A stretch of DNA of 64,000 nt, from assembly GCF_900176345.1 (NCBI RefSeq), contig NZ_FWXU01000017.1, positions 1-64,000 of the forward strand, written 5' to 3'. The stretch is from Rhizobium sp. RU36D (GTDB lineage Bacteria; Pseudomonadota; Alphaproteobacteria; Rhizobiales; Rhizobiaceae). Positions 44,453-53,866 of the stretch are shown piece after piece (position 1 is the first letter of the stretch; every line of letters starts with the position of its first letter). Under the pieces are notes generated by a model. The model saw nothing but the letters and a program-made list of their open reading frames with translations, searched no databases and was not told the origin of the DNA. The position numbers and the translations under genes are program-made.

Positions 44453-45856
44453 ATGACCTATGACCTGGCCATACGCGGCGGAACGATCGTGACCGCGACC
44501 GACATGTATCGCGCCGATATCGGCATTTCGGGAGAGCGGATCGCCATCATTGCCGAGGAGGTGAGCGGCGCTGCCCGCGAGATCGATGCCACCGGTCTGC
44601 TGGTCATGCCCGGCGGCATCGATAGCCATGTTCATGTCTCCCAGCCGCAAGGTCTGGGGATCACGCTGGCCGACGACTTTGCCAGCGCCACGGCATCGGC
44701 CGCGGCCGGCGGCAATACCTGCATCATGCCCTTCGCGCTGCAGCAGCGCGGCCATTCGCTGCGCCAATCGGTGGAAGACTACAAGCGCCTCGCGGAGAGC
44801 GAGTGCTATATCGACACCTCCTTCCACTTGATTGTCTCCGACCCAACGCCGGCGGTGCTGGGCCAGGAACTGCCGGCGCTGGTGAAGGATGGCTATACCT
44901 CCTTCAAGGTCTTCATGACCTATGACGACCTGGTGCTAAACGATCGGCAGCTTCTCGAGGTGTTCGATGTCGCCCGCGCGGAAAAGGCGCTGGTCATGGT
45001 GCATTGCGAGGGCTACGACACCATCAAGTTCATGACCGAGCGGCTGGAACGCGCCGGCAAGACCGAACCCTATTATCACGCGGTTTCCAGGCCTGAGGTG
45101 ATCGAGCGAGAGGCAACGCATCGGGCGATCAGCCATGCGGAACTGATCGACGTGCCGATGATGGTGGTTCATGTCTCCGGCCGCGAGGCGATGGAGCAGG
45201 TGCGCTGGGCACAACAGCGTGGGCTGAAGGTCTATGCCGAGACCTGCCCGCAATATATCACGCTCACCGCCGAAGACCTGCAGGGGCTGAACATGGAGGG
45301 GGCCAAATATGTCTGCTCCCCGCCGCCGCGCGACACAGAAAGCCAAAAGGCCATCTGGGAAGGCCTGACCCAGGGCGTGTTCCAGACCTTCTCCTCCGAC
45401 CACTGCCCATTCCGCTACGACGCCACTGACGGCAAGTTGAACCCCAAGGCCCGGACATCGTTTCGCTGGGTGCCGAACGGTATTCCCGGCATCGAGACCC
45501 GCCTGCCGATCCTGTTTTCCGAGGGCGTTTCGAAGGGGCGGATCACGGCGCAGAAATTCGTCGAGCTTTCCGCCACCAATCACGCCAAGATGTACGGGCT
45601 TTACCCGAAGAAGGGATCGATCGGCGTCGGCTTTGATGCCGACATCGCGCTGTGGGATCCCAACCGGAAGGAAACCATTCGCCAGGAGATCCTGCATCAT
45701 GGCTCTGACTATACGCCCTGGGAAGGTTTCGAGGTGACCGGATGGCCGGTGGCAACTATCGCCCGCGGCAAGCTGGTGATGCAGGATGGCGACATCATTG
45801 GCGACAAGGGTTTTGGCCAGATCCTCTCGCGCAGCGCCAGCCAATACGCGTCCTGA
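44453..45856 (+). CDS. Dihydropyrimidinase/D-hydantoinase
   Basis: A 467-residue cytoplasmic amidohydrolase opening dihydrouracil or hydantoin rings. Metal ligands are visible: GGIDSHVHVS, the carboxylated Lys in TSFKVFMTYDD, MVHCEG, MMVVHVSG and the Asp in SSDHCPF. The start at 44453 follows AAGGGACCC; the long upstream frame is spurious. The usual partner genes of reductive pyrimidine breakdown (dihydropyrimidine dehydrogenase, beta-ureidopropionase) are not adjacent. Confidence 0.92.
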   Translation: MTYDLAIRGGTIVTATDMYRADIGISGERIAIIAEEVSGAAREIDATGLLVMPGGIDSHVHVSQPQGLGITLADDFASATASAAAGGNTCIMPFALQQRGHSLRQSVEDYKRLAESECYIDTSFHLIVSDPTPAVLGQELPALVKDGYTSFKVFMTYDDLVLNDRQLLEVFDVARAEKALVMVHCEGYDTIKFMTERLERAGKTEPYYHAVSRPEVIEREATHRAISHAELIDVPMMVVHVSGREAMEQVRWAQQRGLKVYAETCPQYITLTAEDLQGLNMEGAKYVCSPPPRDTESQKAIWEGLTQGVFQTFSSDHCPFRYDATDGKLNPKARTSFRWVPNGIPGIETRLPILFSEGVSKGRITAQKFVELSATNHAKMYGLYPKKGSIGVGFDADIALWDPNRKETIRQEILHHGSDYTPWEGFEVTGWPVATIARGKLVMQDGDIIGDKGFGQILSRSASQYAS

Positions 45857-45864
45857 GCGCTGAA

Positions 45865-45894
45865 GCCGAGGCGGGCGATAAGGCCCACCTCGGC
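45865..45894. terminator. Shared hairpin between converging genes
   Basis: GCCGAGG pairs with CCTCGGC, and inside it GGGC with GCCC, with one mismatch and a six-base loop. It fills most of the 48-base gap between the converging dihydropyrimidinase and SDR genes, so it may serve both; T runs are short. Confidence 0.5.
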
Positions 45895-45904
45895 ATCTCA
45901 AAAT

Positions 45905-46768
45905 TCAGATCATGATCTCGCCGCCAGTGACCGGAACGACTGCCCCCGTCATATAGCTACCGAGGTCTGAAGCCAGCAGCACATAGGCGCCCGCCAGTTC
46001 CGCTGGCTGGCCGGCCCGACCCATCAGGGTCTGCTTGCCGAAGGACTGTGTCTTTTCGACCGGCATGGTGGAGGGAATGAGCGGGGTCCAGATCGGGCCC
46101 GGCGCCACCGCATTCACGCGGATGCCTTGCTCGGCGACCATTTCCGCCAGGCCCGCGGTGAAGTTGGACACGGCGCCCTTGGTAGAGGCATAGGCCAGGA
46201 GATGGGCCGATGGCTGCCGCGACTGGATCGACGTGGTGTTGATGATAGCGCTGCCGGGCTTCATGTGCGGGACGCAGGCCTTGCTCAGGAAGAAAGGCGC
46301 ATAGATATTGGTGCGGAAGGTGATGTCCCATTCCTCGGCCGTGATGTCCGTGACCGAGGCATAGGTCCGCTGGAATGCGGCGTTGTTGACGAGAATGTCG
46401 ATGCGGCCGAAGGCCTCCACGGTTTCCCGCACCAGCCGGCTGCAGAACTGTTCGTTCGTGATGTCGCCGGCTGCAAGCTTGGCGCGGCGACCGGCATCCG
46501 TCACCCAGCGTGCCGTCTCCTTGGCATCCTCATGCTCGTTCAGGTAGGAGATGACGATGTCAGCTCCTTCTCTGGCGAAAGCGATGGCGACCGCGCGCCC
46601 GATGCCGGAATCGGCGCCAGTGATCAGGGCAACCTTGCCATGCAGCCTGTTGTTGCCGACATAGGACTTCTCGCCGTGATCTGGCGCTGGCTCCATCAGT
46701 GCCGTATGCCCCGGAGGCGATTGGGTCTGACGGGGTTGCGGCGGAAGGGGACGACGGACGTCGGTCAT
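45905..46768 (-). CDS. SDR-family oxidoreductase (general-stress type)
   Basis: A 287-residue classical SDR with a long N-terminal extension (about 40 residues, Pro/Gln-rich), the cofactor motif TGADSGIGRAVA, NNAAF, catalytic Ser in NTTSIQS and YASTKGAV. Members with this extension (YhdF/GSP39-like) are often stress-induced in bacteria. AGGAG lies six bases before the ATG. An EcfG-like promoter with one mismatch lies upstream. Substrate unknown. Confidence 0.9.
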   Translation of the reverse strand: MTDVRRPLPPQPRQTQSPPGHTALMEPAPDHGEKSYVGNNRLHGKVALITGADSGIGRAVAIAFAREGADIVISYLNEHEDAKETARWVTDAGRRAKLAAGDITNEQFCSRLVRETVEAFGRIDILVNNAAFQRTYASVTDITAEEWDITFRTNIYAPFFLSKACVPHMKPGSAIINTTSIQSRQPSAHLLAYASTKGAVSNFTAGLAEMVAEQGIRVNAVAPGPIWTPLIPSTMPVEKTQSFGKQTLMGRAGQPAELAGAYVLLASDLGSYMTGAVVPVTGGEIMI

Positions 46769-46792
46769 GATGATCTCCTGTTTCCACCGGCA

Positions 46793-46818
46793 AACTACGG
46801 CGACGGCACTCCTGTTCC
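46793..46818 (-). promoter_or_regulatory. EcfG-like promoter before the SDR gene
   Basis: On the minus strand GGAAC and AGTT are 17 bases apart, one base off the GGAAC-N16/17-CGTT general stress consensus of alphaproteobacteria. It lies 25 bases before the SDR start. Confidence 0.35.
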
Positions 46819-46881
46819 CGCCGGTTGCAAATTTCCTAGGAGATCAATCGAGGTGGCACCCTACTATTGGGCCGGGCCGGG

Positions 46882-47532
46882 TCAGGTCGGGTGCCGATGC
46901 TTCAGGCGCATGACCTTGAAGAAGCCGTTCGGAAAGGCCCGCTGGATCTCGACGACGTCGAAATCGCCGCGCTCTGCGGCCCAGCGGGCAAGACGATCGA
47001 TGCGGAATGCCGAACTCCAGCCGATCTTGTGCACCAGCGGCGCCATGGCCTCCTCGATCGCGCCCTGGAGGCCAACACCATCGCCGAGCTTGCTGGCAAC
47101 GATGATCTCCCCGCCGGGACGCAGAACCCGGGCGCATTCGCTCAGGGCGCGCTCGGGATCGGGTATCAGCGTGATGACGAAGGGCATGCTAACGGCATCG
47201 AACGAGTTGTCGGCAAACTCCAGCGCCTGCGCATCCATGACCTGCAGGCCGAGCACATGATTGAGGTTCAGCCGCGAAACCTTCTCCCGCGCCTTGTCGA
47301 TCATGTGTTCGGAGATATCGATGCCGGTCACGCGGCAACAATGGGGATAGTAGGGAAGAACCAGGCCCGTGCCCACACCCACTTCCAGGATGTCTTGACC
47401 GGCCGCTGCCGCCAGGCTTGCCAGCTTGCGGTGACCGTCCTGAAGAATGCCGCGATAGATCCGGTCATAGACGGGCGCCCAGCGCCGATAGACCTGCCGC
47501 TGCCGTTCCAACCCTTCGTTGACGAATGCCAA
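46882..47532 (-). CDS. Class I SAM-dependent methyltransferase, PmtA-like
   Basis: A cytoplasmic methyltransferase of about 216 residues: RQVYRRWAPVYDRIYRGIL, SAM motif I ILEVGVGTGLVLPYYP, GIDISEHMIDKAREKV, VMDAQALEFADNSFD and RVLRPGGEIIVAS. The layout matches Rhodobacter-type phosphatidylethanolamine N-methyltransferase (PmtA), which makes phosphatidylcholine, but quinone or other methyltransferases look similar. The start is uncertain: TTG at 47532 with GGAGAGG upstream is chosen, and the frame extends to GTG at 47607. Confidence 0.75.
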   Translation of the reverse strand: MAFVNEGLERQRQVYRRWAPVYDRIYRGILQDGHRKLASLAAAAGQDILEVGVGTGLVLPYYPHCCRVTGIDISEHMIDKAREKVSRLNLNHVLGLQVMDAQALEFADNSFDAVSMPFVITLIPDPERALSECARVLRPGGEIIVASKLGDGVGLQGAIEEAMAPLVHKIGWSSAFRIDRLARWAAERGDFDVVEIQRAFPNGFFKVMRLKHRHPT

Positions 47533-47643
47533 ATGCCTCTCCCGCAAAACGCATGACAATGCGCGATAAAACGTCCAGCCACCGAATATGTTCCGATGCG
47601 GATGCACGTTTTCGCGATTGCAAGCGTTTTGCGGCTGGCGATC

Positions 47644-48498
47644 CTATAAGCCGTAGTGCTTGGCGATGATGCTCCAGGCCTCATCGGCCGTCTCGACGAA
47701 GCTCAAGAGGTCCATGTCCTCAGGCGCGATGGTGCCGAAATCGGCCAGTGCCTGGAAATCGATGATGCGATGCCAGAACTCCGCGCCGAACAGGATCAGT
47801 GGGATCGGCGCCATGCGCTTGGTCTGGATCAGCGTCAGCGATTCGAACAGCTCGTCCATTGTGCCGAAGCCGCCGGGAAAGATGGTGATGGCCTTGGCGC
47901 GCATCAGGAAATGCATCTTGCGGATCGCAAAATAGTGGAAGTTGAAGCTGAGCTCCGGCGTGACGAAGGCATTGGGTGCCTGCTCGTGCGGCAGCACGAT
48001 GTTGAGGCCGATCGATGGCGCATCGACCTCGGCGGCGCCGCGGTTTCCGGCCTCCATGACACCCGGACCGCCGCCGGTGACGACAACGTATTCACGGTGC
48101 TCGTGCAAGGCCGCCTGTTCGGCACACAGCCGGGCGAACTTCCGGGCTTCCTCGTAATAGACCGAGGCGGCCATCAGGTTCTTGCGCTGGACCTCGTTCT
48201 TGGCAGCCCAGGCGTCGGCACCGGGTGCGGGAATGCGCGCGCCGCCGAAGATCACGACGGTCGACCGGATGCCGCGCTCCGACAGCATCATCTCCGTTTT
48301 CAGGAGTTCGAGCTGCAGGCGCACGGGTCGCAACTCCTCCCGGCACAGGAAGTCGTCGTCGGCATAGGCCAGGCGATAGGAGGGGGATAGCGACTGCGGG
48401 GTCTTCGGCACGCCTTCCGCAACCTTGCGGTCGGTCGAGCTGTCCTTCAGAGGATCCCAAGCGGCTGTCTTGCGCTGCCTGCCGTTGGTCTTTGCCAT
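47644..48498 (-). CDS. LOG-family protein (cytokinin phosphoribohydrolase-like)
   Basis: A 284-residue cytoplasmic protein with a Rossmann core containing VVTGGGPGVMEAGNRGA and the LOG motif FPGGFGTMDELFESLTLIQT. These motifs mark nucleoside monophosphate glycosidases such as LOG, formerly annotated lysine decarboxylases. An N-terminal extension of about 75 residues places it in the longer LOG group. GGAGAAAGG precedes the ATG. It is divergent from dapD. Confidence 0.88.
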   Translation of the reverse strand: MAKTNGRQRKTAAWDPLKDSSTDRKVAEGVPKTPQSLSPSYRLAYADDDFLCREELRPVRLQLELLKTEMMLSERGIRSTVVIFGGARIPAPGADAWAAKNEVQRKNLMAASVYYEEARKFARLCAEQAALHEHREYVVVTGGGPGVMEAGNRGAAEVDAPSIGLNIVLPHEQAPNAFVTPELSFNFHYFAIRKMHFLMRAKAITIFPGGFGTMDELFESLTLIQTKRMAPIPLILFGAEFWHRIIDFQALADFGTIAPEDMDLLSFVETADEAWSIIAKHYGL

Positions 48499-48716
48499 AG
48501 TTTCATGCCTTTCTCCGCCGGGGCGGAATTCCTTGTCTTTCGCATTGCCGCGACCGATGACGGTCCGCCGCAGAACGTCGTTGCTAACGGCATCGCTGCC
48601 GCCGCCGACTGTTCCAAATCGCGGGGGAATGCGCTAGAGCAGAACGCCGGTTTCCGATTGCGGGTCCGGACCATGTCCCGGATCAAACGATATCCAACGA
48701 AGTTTAAGGAATTCTC

Positions 48717-49577
48717 ATGAACGCTAGCGATCTCGCCTCCCTGGAGCATGTCATCGAAGCCGCCTTCGACAATCGCGATACCGTCAACACGACGACGAAG
48801 GGCGAAGTCCGCGACGCGGTTGAAACCTCGCTCAAGCTCCTGGACGAGGGTGCGGTGCGGGTGGCACAGCGCGGCGCCGATGGCGCCTGGACCGTGAACC
48901 AGTGGCTGAAGAAGGCCGTGCTCCTGTCCTTCCGGCTGAACGATATGGAAGTCGTTGCGGGCGGCCCGGGCGCTTCCACCTGGTGGGACAAGGTGCCCTC
49001 CAAGTTTGAAGGCTGGGGCGAGAACCAGTTCCGTGCTGCAGGCTTCCGCGCTGTCCCGAATGCCGTCGTGCGCCGCTCGGCTTACATTTCCAAGGGCGTG
49101 GTGCTGATGCCGTCCTTCGTCAATCTCGGTGCCTATGTCGGTGAAAACACCATGGTGGACACCTGGGCAACGGTCGGCTCCTGCGCCCAGATCGGCGCCA
49201 ATGTGCATCTGTCGGGCGGCGTGGGCATCGGCGGCGTGCTGGAGCCGTTGCAGGCCGGCCCGACGATCATCGAGGACAACTGCTTCATCGGCGCCCGCTC
49301 GGAAGTGGTCGAGGGCTGCATCATCCGCGAAGGCTCCGTGCTGGGCATGGGTGTCTATATCGGCAAGTCGACCAAGATCGTCGATCGCGCCACCGGCGAG
49401 GTCATGTATGGCGAAGTACCGCCTTACTCCGTCGTCGTTGCCGGCTCTATGCCCTCGGGCAATGCCACGATGAGCAACGGCATGCCGGCCCCGCATCTCT
49501 ACTGCGCCGTGATCGTCAAGCGCGTCGACGAAAAGACGCGCTCGAAGACCGGCATCAATGAGTTGCTGCGCGACTGA
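48717..49577 (+). CDS. dapD: 2,3,4,5-tetrahydropyridine-2,6-dicarboxylate N-succinyltransferase
   Basis: Succinylates tetrahydrodipicolinate in lysine and peptidoglycan precursor synthesis. The 286-residue protein has an N-terminal helical domain ([14 protein letters not shown]), then a left-handed beta helix of hexapeptides ([34 protein letters not shown]) and the substrate loop [25 protein letters not shown] precedes the ATG. dapE follows after a hairpin-containing gap. Confidence 0.97.
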   Translation: MNASDLASLEHVIEAAFDNRDTVNTTTKGEVRDAVETSLKLLDEGAVRVAQRGADGAWTVNQWLKKAVLLSFRLNDMEVVAGGPGASTWWDKVPSKFEGWGENQFRAAGFRAVPNAVVRRSAYISKGVVLMPSFVNLGAYVGENTMVDTWATVGSCAQIGANVHLSGGVGIGGVLEPLQAGPTIIEDNCFIGARSEVVEGCIIREGSVLGMGVYIGKSTKIVDRATGEVMYGEVPPYSVVVAGSMPSGNATMSNGMPAPHLYCAVIVKRVDEKTRSKTGINELLRD

Positions 49578-49639
49578 GCTTGCACCGGCGGCTGGTACCA
49601 ATGTGCCGCTCACGGCAATACGCTTGCCTGACAGAGAAC

Positions 49640-49668
49640 AAGCCTCGGGGTGACAGACCTCGGGGCTT
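49640..49668 (+). terminator. Hairpin between dapD and dapE
   Basis: Twelve base pairs (AAGCCTCGGGGT with ACCTCGGGGCTT, two G-U) enclose GACAG. There is no T run, so it may stabilise the dapD mRNA 3' end or attenuate rather than fully terminate before dapE. Confidence 0.5.
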
Positions 49669-49746
49669 CCGCTAAACCTGGGATGCCATACAAGGGAGCC
49701 GAGCCTGCTCCCGATATCCTGCCGCGCCTCATAAAGACTGCTTGCC

Positions 49747-50940
49747 ATGACCAGTTCTGATCCCGTCGCCAATCTGCAAACGCTGATCCGTTGCCCTTCG
49801 GTAACCCCTGCTGAAGGCGGCGCACTAACCGCGCTGCAGGCCATGCTGGAGCCGCTCGGCTTTGCGGTTTCGCGTGTCATGGAGACGGACGAAAACACCC
49901 CTGACATCGAAAACCTCTATGCGCGGCTTGGCGACGACGGGCCGCATCTGATGTTTGCCGGGCATACGGACGTGGTTCCGGTCGGCGACGAGGCCGCCTG
50001 GACCCATCCGCCCTTTTCCGCCGCCATATCCGGCGGAGACCTCTATGGCCGCGGGGCGGTGGACATGAAGGGCGGCATCGCCTGCTTCATAGCCGCAGTC
50101 GCCCGCCATATCGAGAAACATGGCAAACCGAAAGGCTCGGTGTCGCTGCTGATCACCGGCGACGAGGAAGGCCCTGCGGTCAACGGCACGGTGAAGCTCC
50201 TGAAATGGGCGGCCGACAAGGGCGAGCGCTGGGATGCCTGCCTGGTGGGCGAGCCGACCAATCCGGACCAGCTGGGCGACATGATCAAGATCGGTCGGCG
50301 CGGCTCCGTCTCCGGCACGATCACGGTGCATGGCGTGCAGGGCCATGCGGCCTATCCGCATCTTGCCGACAATCCGGTGCGAGCCATCATCCTGATGACG
50401 CAGGCCCTGATGCATCCGCCATTCGACCACGGCACCGACAGCTTCCAGCCCTCCAACCTGGAGGTCACGTCGATCGATGTCGGCAATCCCGCGACCAATG
50501 TCATTCCCGCCAAAGCCGTGGCGCGGTTTAACATCCGCTTCAACGACACCTGGACAGCCGAGAGCGTGATGGCCGAGATCATGCGCCGACTGGACGAGGC
50601 TGCAGCCGATCAGCGGTTGCGCCCTGGCCGCGAGCCGGCCCGCTACGAGATCGCCTGGGCGGAGCGGCCAAGCCATGTGTTCCTGACCCGCAACAATGCG
50701 TTGATCTCTTCTCTCTCGGGCGCCGTCGAGGCCGTGACGGGGGCAACACCGAAGCTTTCGACGACGGGCGGCACATCCGATGCCCGCTTCATCAAGGATT
50801 ATTGCCCTGTCGTGGAGTTCGGACTGGTCGGCAAGACGATGCACATGGTGGATGAGCGCGTTGCCGTGGCAGACCTCGAAACCCTGACCCGTATCTACGA
50901 AGCCTTTCTGGAGCGATGGTTCACGCATGCCGACGACTAG
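49747..50940 (+). CDS. dapE: Succinyl-diaminopimelate desuccinylase
   Basis: A 397-residue di-zinc M20 hydrolase releasing L,L-diaminopimelate. Metal ligands appear in [31 protein letters not shown] and [15 protein letters not shown]; the dimerisation lid domain is in the middle. The [10 protein letters not shown] segment is typical. Start ATG 49747. The following membrane-protein gene overlaps its end by 14 bases. Confidence 0.96.
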   Translation: MTSSDPVANLQTLIRCPSVTPAEGGALTALQAMLEPLGFAVSRVMETDENTPDIENLYARLGDDGPHLMFAGHTDVVPVGDEAAWTHPPFSAAISGGDLYGRGAVDMKGGIACFIAAVARHIEKHGKPKGSVSLLITGDEEGPAVNGTVKLLKWAADKGERWDACLVGEPTNPDQLGDMIKIGRRGSVSGTITVHGVQGHAAYPHLADNPVRAIILMTQALMHPPFDHGTDSFQPSNLEVTSIDVGNPATNVIPAKAVARFNIRFNDTWTAESVMAEIMRRLDEAAADQRLRPGREPARYEIAWAERPSHVFLTRNNALISSLSGAVEAVTGATPKLSTTGGTSDARFIKDYCPVVEFGLVGKTMHMVDERVAVADLETLTRIYEAFLERWFTHADD

Positions 50941-51520
50941 AGAGATCCTGATCTACCTCAACGGTTTGTGGCTGCTGTTCCAGCGTAACCCCAAGGGTTT
51001 CCAGTACATGGACATGACCGATCGGGGCATGATCCGCTCGTTCTGGGCCATCGTCTGGGCAGCGCCGGCCATCGCGCTCTCATGGATCTGGTGGCGCATG
51101 AGCTATATGGACGGCATGACTGGCGCCCTGCCGGCCTCGCTGTTCTTCTTCCGCCTTGCGCTGCTCGAGGCCGCGAACTGGCTCGTGCCGCTGGTTCTGG
51201 TGGGCGTGCTGTGCCTGGTCCTCGATATCGCTGACAAGTTTCCGGCCATCGTGGTTGCCACAAACTGGCTGGCCCTGCCTGTCTCCTATGCCTATGGCGT
51301 GCTGATCATTTTGATGATGATCGCGCCTGGACTGCCGGCGCTCATTGCATTGGCCTGGTTCGGGCTGATGGTGGTGCTGGTGGCAGCGCTGTTCCGCATT
51401 CTCTGGACCATCTGCGGCGACCATCTGCTGATGGTCTCGACCTTGACGATGGTGCTGCTGGTGCCGACGATGATCCTGTCCGAGACGCTGGAGCGCTATC
51501 TCGACGTCTTCCCGCGCTGA
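50927..51520 (+). CDS. Conserved membrane protein of unknown function
   Basis: A 197-residue inner-membrane protein with about five predicted helices, starting [26 protein letters not shown]. The first 35 residues are amphipathic and cytoplasmic. It overlaps dapE by 14 bases, so it is translationally coupled and its product is probably made whenever dapE is. The gene sits between dapE and truA as in other rhizobia. It converges on truA with six bases between stops. I can assign no function. Confidence 0.85.
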   Translation: MPTTREILIYLNGLWLLFQRNPKGFQYMDMTDRGMIRSFWAIVWAAPAIALSWIWWRMSYMDGMTGALPASLFFFRLALLEAANWLVPLVLVGVLCLVLDIADKFPAIVVATNWLALPVSYAYGVLIILMMIAPGLPALIALAWFGLMVVLVAALFRILWTICGDHLLMVSTLTMVLLVPTMILSETLERYLDVFPR

Positions 51521-51526
51521 CAACGA

Positions 51527-52285
51527 TCAGGCCGGATCCCCGGGATAATCCACCTTCATGAAGAACAGGCCTGTCGGTGGCGCAACCGGCCCGCAGGCCG
51601 CGCGGTCGCGTGCTTCAAGCGCCGCCCGCACATCCGCAACCGTCATGCGTCCCTCACCCGCAAGCTTCAACGTACCGGCAAAGGACCGGATCTGATTGTG
51701 CAGAAAGCTCTGCGCTGTCGCCCGGATCTCGATCAGGTCGCCATTGCGGGTCACGTCAAGCCGATCGAGCGTCCTGACCGGGCTCTTCGCCTGGCAATGG
51801 ACAGAGCGGAACGTGGTGAAATCGTGATGCCCGACCAGTTGCTGCGCAGCCGCGTGCATAAGCTCATGATCCAGGGGCTTCGACACCCACCAGGCCCGTT
51901 CCGCCTCCAGCGCCAGCCGCGACGGGCGGGAAATGATGCGGTAGAGATAGTGGCGTCTTAGCGCCGAGAACCGGGCATCAAAATCCTCTGGGACCTCCAA
52001 GACATTCAGCACCGCGACGTGTTCCTGCGCCAGAGCGAGATGGGCATTCACCGCATTGCGCAGCTTGTAGGGCACCCATGCGCGCGACAGGTCGACATGG
52101 ATCACTTGGCCCATGGCGTGCACGCCGGAATCGGTGCGGCCAGCGCCGCGGATGGATACGGTTTCGCCCGTCAGCGTGAGGATTGCCTGTTCCAGGGCGC
52201 CCTGCACCGAGGACCCGTTCTCCTGTCTCTGCCAGCCGACATAGGGTGTGCCGTCATATTCGACGGTCATGCGAAAGCGTGGCAT
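51527..52285 (-). CDS. truA: tRNA pseudouridine38-40 synthase
   Basis: A 252-residue enzyme modifying the anticodon arm. It starts [21 protein letters not shown]; the catalytic aspartate lies in [11 protein letters not shown], and [13 protein letters not shown] is the family end motif. Its ATG overlaps the fmt stop by one base (TGATG), so it is the last gene of def-fmt-truA. Confidence 0.97.
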   Translation of the reverse strand: MPRFRMTVEYDGTPYVGWQRQENGSSVQGALEQAILTLTGETVSIRGAGRTDSGVHAMGQVIHVDLSRAWVPYKLRNAVNAHLALAQEHVAVLNVLEVPEDFDARFSALRRHYLYRIISRPSRLALEAERAWWVSKPLDHELMHAAAQQLVGHHDFTTFRSVHCQAKSPVRTLDRLDVTRNGDLIEIRATAQSFLHNQIRSFAGTLKLAGEGRMTVADVRAALEARDRAACGPVAPPTGLFFMKVDYPGDPA

Positions 52286-53220
52286 CAGCTGATAATTGCC
52301 CCCGGCGCCACTGGCGTCCCGCGCAGGAAGTCGGCTGCTTCGAGCGGCTTGCCGCCGGCCTTCTGCAAGCGGGTCAGACGCACCGCCCCCTCCCCGCAGG
52401 CAATTGCCAGGGCGTCATCCAGGACTTGGCCCCTCTCGCCGGATCCGCCGCAGAGCTGGCTCGAGAGGACCTTGATGCGCTCCGGCTTGCCGCCAATCTC
52501 CAGTTCGAACCAGGCGCCGGGAAAGGGTGCTAGACCACGGATATGGTTGTGCACCTCCGTCGCCGGCTTGGCGAAGTCTATCCGGGTTTCTGCCTTGTCG
52601 ATCTTGGCGGCGTATAGCACGCCCGCTTCGGATTGTGGGGTGAGCGGCAGATTTCCCGCCTCCAGCCGCGCCATGGCCTCCACCATGGCCGCAGCACCTT
52701 CAAGCATCAGGCGATCATGCAGCTCTCCGGCCGTCATGTCTGGCGCGATGGCAACCCGGCGGGTCAGCGCGACGGGGCCGGTATCCAGCCCCTTTTCCAT
52801 CTTCATCACCATCATGCCGGTCTCGGTATCGCCGGCCATGATCGCCCGCTGAATCGGGGCCGCGCCGCGCCACCGGGGCAAAAGCGACGCATGACCGTTA
52901 TAGGCACCGAGCCTCGTTGCATCGAGCACGGCCTGCGGCAGCAGCAGACCATAGGCGACGACCACGGCGACATCGGCGCCGAAGGCTCGAAACCGGTCGC
53001 GGTCTTCTTCGGCCTTGAAGTTGAGCGGCGTCAGGACATCGATGCCAAGCGCTTCTGCGGCCTGGTGCACCGGTGATTTCTGCAGGTCGAGACCGCGACG
53101 TCCGCCCGGCCGCGGGGGCTGGGTGTAAACCGCGACGATCTCATGGCCGGCGCCGGCAAGGGCGCGCAAGGTGGGCACGGAGAAATCCGGCGTACCCATG
53201 AAAATGATGCGAAGTGCCAT
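52285..53220 (-). CDS. fmt: Methionyl-tRNA formyltransferase
   Basis: A 311-residue enzyme formylating initiator Met-tRNA. Core motifs: [36 protein letters not shown] with the catalytic His, and [12 protein letters not shown]. The C-terminal tRNA-binding domain follows. Start ATG 53220 (MALRIIF), family-like, without a strong ribosome site. It lies 54 bases after def, with truA next: a formyl-methionine processing operon. Confidence 0.97.
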   Translation of the reverse strand: MALRIIFMGTPDFSVPTLRALAGAGHEIVAVYTQPPRPGGRRGLDLQKSPVHQAAEALGIDVLTPLNFKAEEDRDRFRAFGADVAVVVAYGLLLPQAVLDATRLGAYNGHASLLPRWRGAAPIQRAIMAGDTETGMMVMKMEKGLDTGPVALTRRVAIAPDMTAGELHDRLMLEGAAAMVEAMARLEAGNLPLTPQSEAGVLYAAKIDKAETRIDFAKPATEVHNHIRGLAPFPGAWFELEIGGKPERIKVLSSQLCGGSGERGQVLDDALAIACGEGAVRLTRLQKAGGKPLEAADFLRGTPVAPGAIIS

Positions 53221-53274
53221 GATCGTGCTCGCGATATCGTCAGCAAGGATGCCGCTCGTCCGCGGCACAGACCG

Positions 53275-53793
53275 TCAAAGGGCGGCCTTGGACTTGGCCG
53301 CCTTGGTGAACTTCTTGATCACCATCTCGCGCTTCAGCCGGGAGATATGGTCAATGAACAAGACGCCGTTGAGATGGTCGATTTCGTGCTGCAGGCAGGT
53401 TGCCAGCAGCCCATCCGCCTCCGTCAGTTGCTCGTGCCCGTCCCGATCGATCGACTTCACCGTAACCGCTGCCGGACGCTCGACCTCCGCATAATAGTCA
53501 GGGATCGACAGGCACCCTTCCTCATACACGGATCGGTCGTCCGACGACTTGATGATTTCCGGATTGATGAAGACCAGCGGTTTCTTGTCTTCGCCTTCCT
53601 TCGACACGTCGATCACCAGAAGGCGACGCGGAACGCCAACCTGGATGGCGGCAAGACCGATACCGGGCGCATCATACATGGTTTCGAGCATGTCATCGAT
53701 GAGCTTCGACGTATCGGAATCGACACGCTCAATCGGCTTGGAAACCTGACGCAGCAGGGGGTCGGGAAGTATGATAAGAGGCTTGATGGTCAT
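53275..53793 (-). CDS. def: Peptide deformylase
   Basis: A 172-residue metallohydrolase that removes formyl groups from new proteins. The three motifs are complete: [17 protein letters not shown] with the metal Cys, and QHEIDHLNG with two His and the catalytic Glu. ATG 53793 gives the typical start [12 protein letters not shown]. First of def-fmt-truA. Confidence 0.97.
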   Translation of the reverse strand: MTIKPLIILPDPLLRQVSKPIERVDSDTSKLIDDMLETMYDAPGIGLAAIQVGVPRRLLVIDVSKEGEDKKPLVFINPEIIKSSDDRSVYEEGCLSIPDYYAEVERPAAVTVKSIDRDGHEQLTEADGLLATCLQHEIDHLNGVLFIDHISRLKREMVIKKFTKAAKSKAAL

Positions 53794-53866
53794 GATGTCC
53801 CATAACCCATCTCGCATTCCGATGGAATCGAAAAAAGACGGGCTGGGACACCATGTCCTTCAGGGT

